A stretch of DNA of 64,000 nt from DASSUW01 sp963759375 (GCA_963759375.1 CAVWYY010000002.1:558001-622000), one strand, 5' to 3'; positions 23,631 through 32,717 are shown, counted from the stretch's first letter. Notes: generated by a model from the sequence alone, not told the origin. Numbers and translations: made by a program.

Positions 23631-24815
23631 GTGAGGCGTCGTGCTGCGGTGGTGGCGTGTGCGGTCGTGGTCTGGTGCGGTGCCGCGGAGGCGGCACGGG
23701 CGGATGGGCCGGGAGTCGGCCCCCCGTCGATCGCCGCGCTCGGCGACTCGGCGATCTCCGGCGAGGCGGGCCGCTGGGCGGGCAACACCAACAGCTCGAG
23801 CTCGCGGGTCGACGCGCTCGGCTCGACCGCGTACTGGGACACGCCGACCGGCGAGGCGATCCGCGGGTGCCATCGCTCCAAGTCCGCCGAGGTGTACATC
23901 GGGATCAAGGCGATCAACCTCGCCTGCTCGGGCGCCCGCACGTACACGAACGCCGGCGGGAGCGACTTCAAGCCGGGCATCGACTTCTACACGGACGCTT
24001 CGGGCCGCAAGGGCCAGGCGCGGATGCTCGAGGAGTACGCGGCGAGCAACAACGTGCGCGCGGTCGTGCTGCTGATCGGCGCCAACAACTACGGGTTCGC
24101 CGACATCGTCGAGGCGTGCGTGGCCAACTGGCTGACGTCGCCGTCGTGGTGGAAGAACTACTGCAACGACGACTCGGACATCCGCTCGCGCTTCACCGCG
24201 CCTCGCATCGCGACCGAGACCGCGAACGTGAAGGGCGCGATCCTCAACGTGAACCAGGCGATGGCGAACGCCGGCTACGACGCCGGCCAGTGGACGCTGC
24301 TCGTGCAGACGTACTCGTCGCCGATCCCGCGGTCGTCTGGCTTCCGCTATCCGGAGACCGGCTGGACGCGGCAGTCCGTCGGCGGCTGCGGCGTCTGGAA
24401 CCGCGACGCCGACTGGGCGCAGGACACCGTCGTGTCGGTGTTCAACAGCACCGCGCGCACCGCGGCCGCCCAGAGCGGGCTGAGCAACGTCAAGGTGCTC
24501 GAGATGGGCGGGGCGCTGAACGGGCGGCGGCTGTGCGAGAACACCGTCGGGCTGCTCGAGGAGAAGGGCGTCGCCAACTGGCGGTCGGCCGGCGCGGTCG
24601 ACAAGAGCGAGTGGGTGTCGCAGATCCGCACGGTCACGACGCTGCTCCCGCCGTACCAGCTGCAGGAGGACGGGCACCCGAGCTACTGGGGCCAGCTCGC
24701 CCTGCGCAACTGCCTGCGGCAGGCCTACTACAACGGCGCCCCGCGCGGCGGGACCTGCACGATCGGCGGCACCGGGCTCAACAGCCTCGGCGAGCCGGTG
24801 ATGGCATTTGGGTAG
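23631..24815 (+). CDS. Secreted SGNH/GDSL hydrolase
   Basis: 394 residues with a Sec signal peptide (about 1-24, MRRRAAVVACAVVVW then ending near AARA). Block I is ALGDSAISGE with nucleophile Ser40. The oxyanion block GANN is at about 150-153, and the catalytic Asp/His pair lies in DGHPSYWG (Asp347, His349). There are cysteines at several positions, including WKNYCNDD and GGTC, consistent with extracellular disulfides. It is probably an esterase acting on a lipid or acetylated polymer. A GGAGG ribosome site precedes the GTG start by about 8 bases. Confidence 0.88.
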   Translation: MRRRAAVVACAVVVWCGAAEAARADGPGVGPPSIAALGDSAISGEAGRWAGNTNSSSSRVDALGSTAYWDTPTGEAIRGCHRSKSAEVYIGIKAINLACSGARTYTNAGGSDFKPGIDFYTDASGRKGQARMLEEYAASNNVRAVVLLIGANNYGFADIVEACVANWLTSPSWWKNYCNDDSDIRSRFTAPRIATETANVKGAILNVNQAMANAGYDAGQWTLLVQTYSSPIPRSSGFRYPETGWTRQSVGGCGVWNRDADWAQDTVVSVFNSTARTAAAQSGLSNVKVLEMGGALNGRRLCENTVGLLEEKGVANWRSAGAVDKSEWVSQIRTVTTLLPPYQLQEDGHPSYWGQLALRNCLRQAYYNGAPRGGTCTIGGTGLNSLGEPVMAFG

Positions 24816-24824
24816 CCCTTGGGC

Positions 24825-25028
24825 ATGACGAGCACAACGGAAATGGGCCAGGCAGGACTGACGAGCTGGCGCACCGCGGTCGCCGATCGCGTTGCGCCGC
24901 CCGCCGCGAAGCGCACCCCGCTGTCGGAGGACCAGGTGCGCGCGGCACTCGGCGCCGCCTTCCTGGCGGTGTCGACGTTCTACGTCGTGAGCGCGTGGGT
25001 CAGGTTGATCCGGGCCGCGCGGAGCTGA
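24825..25028 (+). CDS. Small single-helix membrane protein
   Basis: 67 residues starting at ATG (a TTG two codons upstream is in frame). A polar Thr/Ser-rich N-terminus is followed by AKRTPLSEDQVRAALGAA and one membrane helix (about 42-60, AALGAAFLAVSTFYVVSAW) with a short basic tail. No family recognised. It ends one base before the stop of the convergent HDOD gene. Confidence 0.5.
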   Translation: MTSTTEMGQAGLTSWRTAVADRVAPPAAKRTPLSEDQVRAALGAAFLAVSTFYVVSAWVRLIRAARS

Positions 25029-25029
25029 G

Positions 25030-26562
25030 TCAGGCGGCGGTGCCGGAGACGGCGCCGCCCGCCCACTCCACGGCCTCGCCGTAGGCGCCCTGCAGGCTGC
25101 CGTCGTCCGCGGGGAACTCGCCGCGCTCGTACGCGACCACCGCGTTGAGGAGCTCGCCCTTCGGGCCCTCGCGGCGCAGGAGCGCGTCACGGATCTCCTC
25201 GCTGAACGGGAGCGTCTCGAGCACGTCCTCCATCGGCGCGTCGAGCAGCGCGTCGGCGACGCTGAACAGGCCGACCGTGAATGCGGCGTCGGCGCCGTCG
25301 AGGTCCTGGCTGCCGCCGAGCACCTCGCACATGCGGGCGCGCTGGAGCGCGAGCTCGACGAGCTCCTCGGGCGCGTCCGACGCGGCGGCGAGCGCGACGA
25401 CGGTCGCCCAGCGGCGGACGGTCGCAGTGCCGAGCAGCGTCAGCGCCTCGCGGACGGACTCGACCGTGCGCGGGAGCGCGAAGAAGGCGGAGTTGACGTA
25501 GCGGAGCAGCTTCAGGGACATGCCGACGTCGGACGTGATGGCGGCCTCGAGATCCTCGAAGCTCGCGTCCGGCGCGGTGACCGCGGCGAGCGCGCGCAGG
25601 GACGTCTCGCCGCCGGTGCCGACCCGGCGCTGGCGCGTGAGGTCGGGCGTGGCGAAGAAGTCGCCCTGGAAGGCGGTGAATCCGAGCGCGCCGGCGCGCT
25701 GCTGCTCCTCCGGCGTCGACACGTCGGTGGCGACGAGCTTGACCCCGCTGGCGAGCGGTTCCTCGACCAGCGCGGTGAGCTCCTCGTCGGTCTTGCCGGC
25801 GATCGAGAGCTTGAGCAGCCCGCACACGGTCTGCAGCCGCTCGTCGACCCCCTCGAGCGCGAGCGTGTAGCCGCTGAACTGCAGTCGCCGGAGCGCGGCC
25901 AGCACGTCGTCCGAGACGTGCTCGGCCACGATCTGCAGCACGACCTTGTCGGGCCGCACCGGGGGCGTGCCGATCTCGAGCAGGAACTCCGGCGACACGC
26001 GCACCCAGGCGGGATGGCGGCCGGCGAGCCGCTCGAGCCCGATGTCCCCGAACGCGTCGAGCAGCAGCCCGGCCGTGCCGCGGACGCCCTTGGTGGCCGC
26101 CACGAGCTCGTAGCCGATGACCGACCCGGCGCCGTCCGTGACCGGCTTGCGCACGACCGCGACCTCGTCGTGGTCGTCGAGCACCGGCGCTGCCGGGACC
26201 GCGGCGAGCGCGTCCTCGACCGAGACCTCCTCGACGACCTCGTCCGGCGCGACGACCTCGGGGGCCGGGGGCGGCGGAGGCGGCGGGGGCACGGATGCGG
26301 CCGGAGGCGGCGTCGAGGCGACGACCTCCTCGAGATCACTCAGCGCGAAGTCGAGGTCGGCCCCGAGGCGGGTGGCGGTGGCCGTGAAGGTCTTGTCGCC
26401 GAAGGTGACGGTCACCGTGGCGGGCGCGGTGGTGTCGGCGCCGGCGAGGCCGGCTCCCGTGAGGGTGAGCTGATCGGTCCGCGGCGCCGCGGGCGGCGGC
26501 GGAGGCGGCGGAGGTGGGGTCGGCTCGGGGCGGCGGCCGAAGAGACGGCTCAGCAGAGACAT
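25030..26562 (-). CDS. Degenerate EAL plus HDOD signalling protein (YuxH-like)
   Basis: 510 residues. N-terminal poly-proline runs at about 16-24 and 92-99 bracket a short beta segment (LTLTGAGLAGADTT). An EAL-like domain (about 130-310) has YEL in place of EAL, and lacks the catalytic metal residues. A HDOD domain (about 320-490) has SDVGMSLKLLRYVNSAFF, VESVREALTLLG and RRWATVVALAA. Relatives with this order are scaffolds or receptors in c-di-GMP signalling rather than enzymes. The loss of the EAL glutamate is the family norm. The proline tracts are unusual and may be flexible linkers. Confidence 0.86.
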   Translation of the reverse strand: MSLLSRLFGRRPEPTPPPPPPPPPAAPRTDQLTLTGAGLAGADTTAPATVTVTFGDKTFTATATRLGADLDFALSDLEEVVASTPPPAASVPPPPPPPPAPEVVAPDEVVEEVSVEDALAAVPAAPVLDDHDEVAVVRKPVTDGAGSVIGYELVAATKGVRGTAGLLLDAFGDIGLERLAGRHPAWVRVSPEFLLEIGTPPVRPDKVVLQIVAEHVSDDVLAALRRLQFSGYTLALEGVDERLQTVCGLLKLSIAGKTDEELTALVEEPLASGVKLVATDVSTPEEQQRAGALGFTAFQGDFFATPDLTRQRRVGTGGETSLRALAAVTAPDASFEDLEAAITSDVGMSLKLLRYVNSAFFALPRTVESVREALTLLGTATVRRWATVVALAAASDAPEELVELALQRARMCEVLGGSQDLDGADAAFTVGLFSVADALLDAPMEDVLETLPFSEEIRDALLRREGPKGELLNAVVAYERGEFPADDGSLQGAYGEAVEWAGGAVSGTAA

Positions 26563-26630
26563 GTCTACGGGCGAGTGTCGGCGCGTGGCGGCGGCGCCTT
26601 GAGGGCGATGTTCGGCACCATGCCCGTCTG

Positions 26631-26921
26631 ATGGCCGTCCTAGTCGACGATCTGCGCGAGTACCCGCACACGCCGCTGCCGTTCAGCCACTGGTGCCACC
26701 TGGTCAGCGACACCAGCTTCGAGGAGCTGCACGAGTTCGCGGCCGGGCTCGGGATCCCGCGCCACCGATTCCAGGGCGACCACTACGACCTGCCGCCCCA
26801 CCTGCGCGCCCGCGCGGTCGACCACGGCGCGGTCGAGGTCAGCGTGCGCGAGCTCACCGAGCGGATGGCCGGCCCGCGCGGCGATCGCGTCCGCGCGCGC
26901 CGAGCGGCACGCGAGGCCTGA
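26631..26921 (+). CDS. DUF4031 family protein
   Basis: 96 residues matching the DUF4031 pattern. It opens with VLVDDLREYPHTPLPFSHWCHLVSD, then ELHEFAAGLGIPRHRFQGDHYDL, then a basic tail (RVRARRAAREA). The family is short, soluble, and of unknown biochemical function; the cluster of His, Trp and Asp residues hints at metal or nucleotide binding, which is inference. The ATG gives the family N-terminus. It is divergent from the HDOD gene with 68 bases between starts. Confidence 0.8.
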   Translation: MAVLVDDLREYPHTPLPFSHWCHLVSDTSFEELHEFAAGLGIPRHRFQGDHYDLPPHLRARAVDHGAVEVSVRELTERMAGPRGDRVRARRAAREA

Positions 26922-26983
26922 CCCCACGACGATCGTCCAGTCCGCCTTGCGCGGCGCCGCCCGGCCGCTACCGTCGGCGGCCG

Positions 26984-27271
26984 ATGAGCGACGCGTCCCG
27001 CCCGGTCGGCCCGCTCGGAGCGATCCTGCTCCCCGGCCCGACGCTGCTCGCCGGGTTGCTCGCCATGCAGGCCGTGCTGCCCAGCGACGCGTTCAACGCC
27101 TCGCTGTTCCTGGCCGCGCCGCTGGCGGCCGTCGCCGCACCGCTGATCGCCGAGCCGCCGGGCCGGCTGCAGACCGCCGGGTTCGCGTTCGCATCGTTCC
27201 TGTGGACGCTGGTCGTGCTCACGGCGATCGGAATCGCCGCACTGATGATCTCAGCGGCCCATCCGGTGTAG
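26984..27271 (+). CDS. Small membrane protein with three predicted helices
   Basis: 95 residues, with hydrophobic segments at about 9-28, 39-53 and 63-90. The first carries GAILLPGPTLLAGLLA and the last FASFLWTLVVLTAIGIAAL. No conserved catalytic motif. The end overlaps the 3' end of the convergent ABC permease by 21 bases. Function unknown. Confidence 0.6.
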   Translation: MSDASRPVGPLGAILLPGPTLLAGLLAMQAVLPSDAFNASLFLAAPLAAVAAPLIAEPPGRLQTAGFAFASFLWTLVVLTAIGIAALMISAAHPV

Positions 27272-28012
27272 GCCGGTCACGGCGAGCGCGCCGAGCACGG
27301 CCGCCATCCCGAGCAGCGCGACCACGCCGGGCCACGTGTGGGCGAAGCTCGGCTCGATCCCCGAGACCGTCGCCTGCCGCGCGAGCTCGAGCACGTGCGT
27401 CACCGGGTTCAGGTGCGCGGCCTCGGCCAGCCAGCCGCGCAGCAGAACCTCGGGCGTGTAGGCCGTCGACAGGAACACTGCGAGGAACACCCCCTGCTGC
27501 ATCAGCGGCCCGGCCTGCTGCGTGCGGAACGTGACCGCCATGAACACGCCCCACAGCGACGCGCAGGCGCAGAAGCCCGCCGCCGCCAGGTACAGGCAGA
27601 ACAGGCCGTAGACGCCGCCGGTGAGGTCGGCGCCGATCAGCAGGCCGACGATCAGCACGACCGTCGCCGGCACCATCGAGCGCGACACCGCGCCGAGGAT
27701 CGGCCCGACGACCAGCAGCGACCGCGGCACCGGCGCCACGAGCAGGCGGTCGAACCAGCCCTGCTCGATGTCGCGCGCGAGGTTGGCCCCCACGGCCGCG
27801 CCGGCGAAGCCCGCGCCCTGCAGGCAGGACAGCGGCACGATCCAGGAGATGTAGGAGTCGGTCGGGAAGCCCTCGAGCCCGGTCAGCCGCCCGAACTGGC
27901 CGGTGATCCCGAGCATGAAGACGACCGGCGCGACGGTAGCCGGAACGATCGCGCCGCGTACACGGAGCACCTCGTTGAGCGACCGGCGCCAGAGGACGAG
28001 GGCGACGCTCAT
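27251..28012 (-). CDS. ABC-2 type transporter permease (distal)
   Basis: 253-residue membrane subunit with six hydrophobic spans and the ABC-2 family motif DRLLVAPVPRSLLVVG (about 91-106). The segment HLNPVTHVLELAR near 206 is the conserved NP pattern before the last helices. It starts with ATG overlapping the stop of the other permease (ATGA). With its partner and the DrrA-like ATPase it should form a heteromeric exporter for a lipid, drug or polymer. Confidence 0.9.
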   Translation of the reverse strand: MSVALVLWRRSLNEVLRVRGAIVPATVAPVVFMLGITGQFGRLTGLEGFPTDSYISWIVPLSCLQGAGFAGAAVGANLARDIEQGWFDRLLVAPVPRSLLVVGPILGAVSRSMVPATVVLIVGLLIGADLTGGVYGLFCLYLAAAGFCACASLWGVFMAVTFRTQQAGPLMQQGVFLAVFLSTAYTPEVLLRGWLAEAAHLNPVTHVLELARQATVSGIEPSFAHTWPGVVALLGMAAVLGALAVTGLHRMGR

Positions 28013-28782
28013 AGCCGGCGCAGACGCTCCTTCAGCGCCAGGGTCGCGAGCGCGGTCGCCCCCACGGCCAGACCGACCGCCGCCGCCAGCCCCTCCCACG
28101 GATTGCCGAGCGAGGCGTCGCCGTTGAGCAGCCCACGCACGCCCTCGACGACGTAGGTCAGCGGGTTGTAGACCGACACGTCCTGCAGCACGGGCGTCAG
28201 CAGGTTCTGCGGGAAGAACGCCGGCGACGTGAACAGCAGCACGAACATGAACGGGAACAGGCTCTGCAGCAGCGACAGCGAGCCCGTGCGCAGCGCGATC
28301 GCCGCAGCAAGCCCGCCCATGCCGATCGCGGTGATTCCCGCGAGCCCGATCGCCGCGACCACGGCGAGCGGCCCGCCGTCGTACTGCGCGCCGAAGAGCA
28401 ACGCGACCAGCAGGAACCACGTCGACTGGGCGAGCCCGAGCACCAGCGTGCCGAACAGCCGCCCGAGCACGAGGCTCGTTCTCGGCACCGGCGCCGCCAG
28501 CAGGCGGTCGAAGAACCCGAACTCGATGTCGCCGGCCATCTGGATGCCGGTGGTGAGCCCGGCCAGCAGCGTCCCCTGCACCACCGTGCCCGCGACCACG
28601 AAGGACAGGTAGGACGCGACGTCCGGGAACCCGCGCAGCCCCTGCCCGGCGCTCGTCCCGCTGGCGATCACCGCGAGCAGCACCAGCGGCAGCACGAACG
28701 TCGGCATCAACAGCTGCGCGCGCCGGAACTGCACGCTCACGGCACGCCGCCCCAGGGCGGCGACCTCCCGCCCGCGCCTCAC
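28009..28782 (-). CDS. ABC-2 type transporter permease (proximal)
   Basis: 257 residues from a GTG overlapping the ATPase stop (GTGA). Six helices are predicted, with DRLLAAPVPRTSLVLGR (about 92-108), matching the second permease closely at this motif, and VYNPLTYVVEGVRGLL near the end. It and the next gene are homologous to each other, so the transporter is probably a heterodimer in the membrane. Substrate not deducible from sequence. Confidence 0.9.
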   Translation of the reverse strand: MRRGREVAALGRRAVSVQFRRAQLLMPTFVLPLVLLAVIASGTSAGQGLRGFPDVASYLSFVVAGTVVQGTLLAGLTTGIQMAGDIEFGFFDRLLAAPVPRTSLVLGRLFGTLVLGLAQSTWFLLVALLFGAQYDGGPLAVVAAIGLAGITAIGMGGLAAAIALRTGSLSLLQSLFPFMFVLLFTSPAFFPQNLLTPVLQDVSVYNPLTYVVEGVRGLLNGDASLGNPWEGLAAAVGLAVGATALATLALKERLRRL

Positions 28783-29759
28783 GCGGCGTCGGCGTCGGGC
28801 TCGCCGGCGCCCTCCAGGTGCGAGCCGGTGACCGCCATGAACACGTCGTCGAGCGTCGGCGTCTCGACCTCGACGAACTCGACCGCGACGCCGTGGTCGT
28901 CGAGCGCGCGGATGACCGGCCCGATCGCCGTCCGCCCGGCCGGCGTGCGCAGCGCGACGCGGCACGGCGTCCCCTCGCTGCCCGGCTCGAGCGTCCCGAG
29001 GTCCGCCAGCGCCTCCCGTGCCGCCGGCGCGCTGCCGGCGTCCGCGAGCTCGACGTGCACCGTCGGCTCACCCACGCGCGACTTCAACAACGCCGGCGTG
29101 CCCTCGGCGACGAGGTTCCCGCGCGCGATGATCCCGACCCGGTCGGCCAGCTGCTCGGCCTCCTCGAGGTACTGCGTGGTGAGGAACACGGTCGTGCCGT
29201 CCTCGTGCAGCGCACGCACCTCGCGCCATAGCGCGGCGCGGCTCGTCGGGTCCAGCCCGGTCGTGGGCTCGTCGAGGAACAGCACGTCGGGGCGATGCAC
29301 CAGCGCCAGTGCGAGATCCAGCCGCCGGCGCATGCCGCCGGAGTAGCCGCCGACCCGCCGGTCGGCCGCCTCGGTGAGCCCGACCCGGGCCAGCAGCTGG
29401 CCGGCGCGCTCGCGCGCCTCGCGCATCCTCAGGCCGTGCAGCGCGCCCTGCATCCGCAGCAGCTCGCGGCCCGTCATCAGCGGGTCGATCGCCGCCTCCT
29501 GCAGGGCGACGCCGATCGCGCGCCGCACCGCGTCACCTTCGCGCACCACGTCATGGCCGGCGACGAACGCGGTCCCGTCGGTGGGGCGCAGCAGCGTCGT
29601 GAGGATGCGCACCACGGTCGTCTTGCCGGCGCCGTTGGGCCCGAGGAACCCGTAGATCTCGCCGTCGCGGACCTCCAGGTCGAGCCCGTCCACCGCCCGG
29701 ATGCCGCCCTTGAACTCCCGGACGAGGCCGCGGACCTCGACCGCCGGAGCGCTACTCAT
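28779..29759 (-). CDS. ABC transporter ATP-binding protein (DrrA-like)
   Basis: 326 residues. Walker A GPNGAGKTT at 40-48, the Q-loop around ALQEAAIDP, signature YSGGMRRRLDLA, Walker B VLFLDEPTTGLD, and a His-switch region TTQYLEEAEQLADR (the usual His is replaced by Gln in TTQ, as is common in the DrrA branch). The last about 80 residues form the DrrA-type C-terminal extension ending near VEVETPTLDDVFMAVTG. The start at 29759 fits the family. It overlaps the stop of the upstream flavoprotein by 8 bases, linking the exporter to the tricarballylate locus. Confidence 0.92.
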   Translation of the reverse strand: MSSAPAVEVRGLVREFKGGIRAVDGLDLEVRDGEIYGFLGPNGAGKTTVVRILTTLLRPTDGTAFVAGHDVVREGDAVRRAIGVALQEAAIDPLMTGRELLRMQGALHGLRMREARERAGQLLARVGLTEAADRRVGGYSGGMRRRLDLALALVHRPDVLFLDEPTTGLDPTSRAALWREVRALHEDGTTVFLTTQYLEEAEQLADRVGIIARGNLVAEGTPALLKSRVGEPTVHVELADAGSAPAAREALADLGTLEPGSEGTPCRVALRTPAGRTAIGPVIRALDDHGVAVEFVEVETPTLDDVFMAVTGSHLEGAGEPDADAA

Positions 29760-31191
29760 CCCCGGCCGCCGCGTATCCGGCCCGGCGCCCGTACACGGCG
29801 CCGGCCGCCAGCCCGCTCCCGCCCGGATAGTTGTGGAAGAACAGCCCACCGACCAGCTCCCCGGCCGCGTACAGCCCGGGCAGCGGCCGGCCGCCGTCGT
29901 CGAGCACACGCGCGCGTTCGTCAACCCGCACGCCGCCGAACGTGAACGTGATCCCGCACGTGACCGGGAACGCCGTGAACGGCGGCGTGTCGATCGGGAC
30001 CGCCCAGTTGGACTTCGGCGGGTCGATCCCCGCCGTGCGCTTGCCGTCCTTCACGGACGGGTCGAACGAGCCGGGCTGCACGGCCGCGTTGAACTCGCGC
30101 ACGGTGCGCTCGAACCGGTCCGGGTCGATCGCCAGCGCCTCGGCGAGCTCGGGCAGCGTGTCCGCATCGGCGCGCGTGGTGCCCGGCGCCTCGTAGTCGA
30201 TCGTCCGGAGCAGCTCGGCCGCCTTGGCGTCGAACACCTGCGCGGCGATCCCGTGCGGCTGACGCAGCACCTCGGCGCCGTACTTCGCGTAGGTGTAGTT
30301 GCGCAGGTCGGCGCCTTCGTCGATGAAACGCTCGCCGTCCGCGTTGACGACGATCCCGACGGGATACGACTGGCGGGAGAAGCGGTTCGTGAGCTCGCGG
30401 TCGCCCGTCGGCGGCGCGCCCGCATCCCACTGGATCGCGTGGCAGCCGCTCCAGTTGCCGTACGGCTGAGCGCCGTGCGCGAGCGCCGCGCGCAGCACCT
30501 CGCCGGTGTTGTGCGGCGTGCCGCGCACCTTCGCCACGTCCCAGTTCGGGCCCAGGTAGGCCGCGCGCATCTGCGGGTTGGACTCGAAGCCGCCGGCCGC
30601 CAGCACGACCGACCGCGCGCGCAGCACCTCTCCCCCGGCCACCACGCCCTCGCCGGGCACGAGGTCGGTGACCGGCGTCGCGTGCCGGACCTCGACGCCC
30701 GCGCGCTCGGCCGCCGCCACGTGCATGGCGATCAGCCCGTCGCCGCCGTCGACGGTCCCGACCGCGAGCCCGCCGAAGAAGCGGTGGCGCCCGTCGACCT
30801 CGTACGACTGGCGCTCGTACATGAGCCGGAACCGCAGTCCGCGGCCGTGCAGCCAGCGCACCGCCGGGCCGGAGTCCTCGGCGAGGACCTTCGCCATCGC
30901 CTCGTCGCCGCGGCCCTGCGTGAGCCGCCGCAGGTCGGCCCGGTAGTCATCGGCCGTGTAGGGCTCGAGCTCGGTGACCCCGTGGCGCTCGTCGGCCTCG
31001 AGGATGTCGCGCAGGTCGTCGAGCCCGCCGTGGGTCATCCGGATCGCGCCGGCGGTGAACGCCGAGTTGCCGCCCGCCCAGCGCTCGTCGGCCTTCTCGA
31101 GCACGAGCACGCGCGCGCCCCGCTCGCGCGCGGCGTGCGCCGCGCACATGGCCGCATTCCCTGCTCCGACGACGATGACGTCCCAATCCAC
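29752..31191 (-). CDS. tcuA: FAD-dependent tricarballylate dehydrogenase-like flavoprotein
   Basis: 479-residue flavoprotein of the fumarate reductase/succinate dehydrogenase group. The N-terminal FAD fold is DVIVVGAGNAAMCAAHAA (about 4-21), with the second ribityl segment GGNSAFTAGAIR. The C-terminal FAD segment LYAAGELVGGLFFHNYPGGSGL holds the typical Gly-Glu and Gly-Gly-Ser. TcuA oxidises tricarballylate to cis-aconitate. The assignment rests on overall sequence likeness and on the divergent tctCBA transporter 47 bases away, the same pairing as in known tricarballylate loci. There is no tcuB, tcuC or tcuR nearby, so the electron acceptor is unclear. Confidence 0.8.
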   Translation of the reverse strand: MDWDVIVVGAGNAAMCAAHAARERGARVLVLEKADERWAGGNSAFTAGAIRMTHGGLDDLRDILEADERHGVTELEPYTADDYRADLRRLTQGRGDEAMAKVLAEDSGPAVRWLHGRGLRFRLMYERQSYEVDGRHRFFGGLAVGTVDGGDGLIAMHVAAAERAGVEVRHATPVTDLVPGEGVVAGGEVLRARSVVLAAGGFESNPQMRAAYLGPNWDVAKVRGTPHNTGEVLRAALAHGAQPYGNWSGCHAIQWDAGAPPTGDRELTNRFSRQSYPVGIVVNADGERFIDEGADLRNYTYAKYGAEVLRQPHGIAAQVFDAKAAELLRTIDYEAPGTTRADADTLPELAEALAIDPDRFERTVREFNAAVQPGSFDPSVKDGKRTAGIDPPKSNWAVPIDTPPFTAFPVTCGITFTFGGVRVDERARVLDDGGRPLPGLYAAGELVGGLFFHNYPGGSGLAAGAVYGRRAGYAAAGDE

Positions 31192-31202
31192 GCCCCGGGT
31201 GA

Positions 31203-31223
31203 TACCAGGCCCGCACCTGGGTA
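31203..31223. promoter_or_regulatory. Imperfect inverted repeat between tcuA and tctC
   Basis: TACCAGG and CCTGGGTA, six bases apart, pair with one bulged base, in the only intergenic space (47 bases) between the divergent flavoprotein and transporter. It is placed where one regulator could govern both directions. No regulator gene adjoins. Confidence 0.35.
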
Positions 31224-31238
31224 AACGCTTCCCCGGGG

Positions 31239-32237
31239 ATGGGTACGCGTGCCGTCATCGGGGGTCTGCTCGCGCTTGCCGCGATCGTGGCGATCGTGGT
31301 GCCGGGCGGCGCGTCGGGCGACGACGCGTCCAAGCCGTACCCCACGCGCCAGGTCAAGATCATGGCCCCGGCGGCGCCCGGCGGCGGCTGGGACACGACC
31401 GCGCGCGCATTCCAGGCGGCGTCGCGCGACGCCAAGCTCGACGACGGCACCGAGGTCTACAACGTCGAGGGTGCGGGCGGCACGCTCGGGCTCTCGCAGC
31501 TCGTGTCCAAGGACTCGGGCGATCCGTACGAGCTGATGATGACCGGGCAGGTGATGCTCGGCGCGATCGAGACCAATCAGTCCGACGTCAAGCTCGACGC
31601 GACGACGCCGATCGCCACGCTGATCACCGAGGCCGAGGCGATCGTCGTCCCGGCCAAGTCGAAGTACCAGTCGCTCCAGCAGCTGGCCGACGACCTCAAA
31701 GCCGACGCCGGCTCGGTGCGCGTCGCCGGCGGCTCGGCCGGCAGCACCGACCAGCTGCTGCTCGGTGAGCTGACCCGCAAGGTCGGCGGCGATCCGGCCA
31801 AGACGAAGTTCGTCGCCCACTCCGGCGGCGGCGAGGCGAACACCGCGATCCTCTCCGGCTCGGTCGACGCCGGCATGACCGGCCTGTCCGAGGTGGTCGA
31901 CCAGGTGGAGGGCGGCAAGATGCGCCTGCTCGCCGTCTCGTCGCCGGTCGACCTCGAGATCGACGGCCGCAAGCCGCCGACGATCAAGGACGAGGGCATC
32001 GACCTGGAGATGACCAACTGGCGCGCGATCGCCGCGCCGCCCGGCATCACACCGGCCGAGCGCGAGCGGATCGCCGGCTGGGTCACGCAGGTCATGGACT
32101 CGCAGGCCTGGAAGAAGAGCGCGGAGAAGTTCGACTGGACGCCGTTCGTGAAGACCGGCTCTGAGCTCGACCGCTTCATCTCCTCCGAGCAGCAGCGCGT
32201 GCAGTCGATCGTCGCGGACCTGGAGCTCGCCGGATGA
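31239..32237 (+). CDS. tctC: Tripartite tricarboxylate transporter substrate-binding protein TctC
   Basis: 332 residues with a membrane-anchoring signal (about 5-27). The Bug/TctC receptor fold follows, with KIMAPAAPGGGWDTTARAF near the ligand loop, VEGAGGTLGLSQL, and SAGSTDQLLLGEL. It captures di- or tricarboxylates in the extracytoplasmic space and passes them to TctAB. The signal has no clear lipobox Cys. It is the first gene of the operon: its stop overlaps the tctB ATG. Ligand identity (citrate, tricarballylate, other) is inferred from tcuA. Confidence 0.92.
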   Translation: MGTRAVIGGLLALAAIVAIVVPGGASGDDASKPYPTRQVKIMAPAAPGGGWDTTARAFQAASRDAKLDDGTEVYNVEGAGGTLGLSQLVSKDSGDPYELMMTGQVMLGAIETNQSDVKLDATTPIATLITEAEAIVVPAKSKYQSLQQLADDLKADAGSVRVAGGSAGSTDQLLLGELTRKVGGDPAKTKFVAHSGGGEANTAILSGSVDAGMTGLSEVVDQVEGGKMRLLAVSSPVDLEIDGRKPPTIKDEGIDLEMTNWRAIAAPPGITPAERERIAGWVTQVMDSQAWKKSAEKFDWTPFVKTGSELDRFISSEQQRVQSIVADLELAG

Positions 32238-32716
32238 CCGCCATCTCCTGGACGCGCGTGCGGATCGTCGGCGCCGTGCTGCTGGCGCTCGGCGTGATCG
32301 CGCTGATCGCGACCTTCAACATCTCCTCCGCCCGCTTCGGCTGGTCGATCAGCGGGCCGCGCTTCGCGCCGCTGGTCGCCTCGATCGCGCTGATCGTGCT
32401 GTCGCTGCTGTTCCTGCTGCGCACGGTCTGGCGCCCGGACGAGGACCTGGCCGAGCACGCCGCCGCCGAGATGGCCGACACCCACTGGCCGACGCCCGGG
32501 CTGCTGCTCGCGCTCCTGGTCGGCTACGTGCTGCTGCTCGGCGCGCTCGGCTACGCGCTGGCCACGACCGTGTTCGTGTGGCTGGCGGCCTGGCTGCTCG
32601 GCTCGGAGAAGCCGGTCCGCGACGTCATCGTCGGGCTCGCGCTCGGCGTCGTCGCCGGCTACGCGTTCGGTGAGTGGCTCAACGTCCAGCTCCCGACCGG
32701 GCCGTGGGGCGTCTGA
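32234..32716 (+). CDS. tctB: TctB family small membrane subunit
   Basis: 160 residues with four membrane helices (about 10-30, 43-62, 89-112 and 124-145), the typical size and layout of TctB (DUF1468). The family's small subunit holds the transporter together with TctA. The ATG overlaps the tctC stop, and TctA starts one base after its stop, giving a tight operon. Confidence 0.9.
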   Translation: MTAISWTRVRIVGAVLLALGVIALIATFNISSARFGWSISGPRFAPLVASIALIVLSLLFLLRTVWRPDEDLAEHAAAEMADTHWPTPGLLLALLVGYVLLLGALGYALATTVFVWLAAWLLGSEKPVRDVIVGLALGVVAGYAFGEWLNVQLPTGPWGV

Positions 32717-32717
32717 C

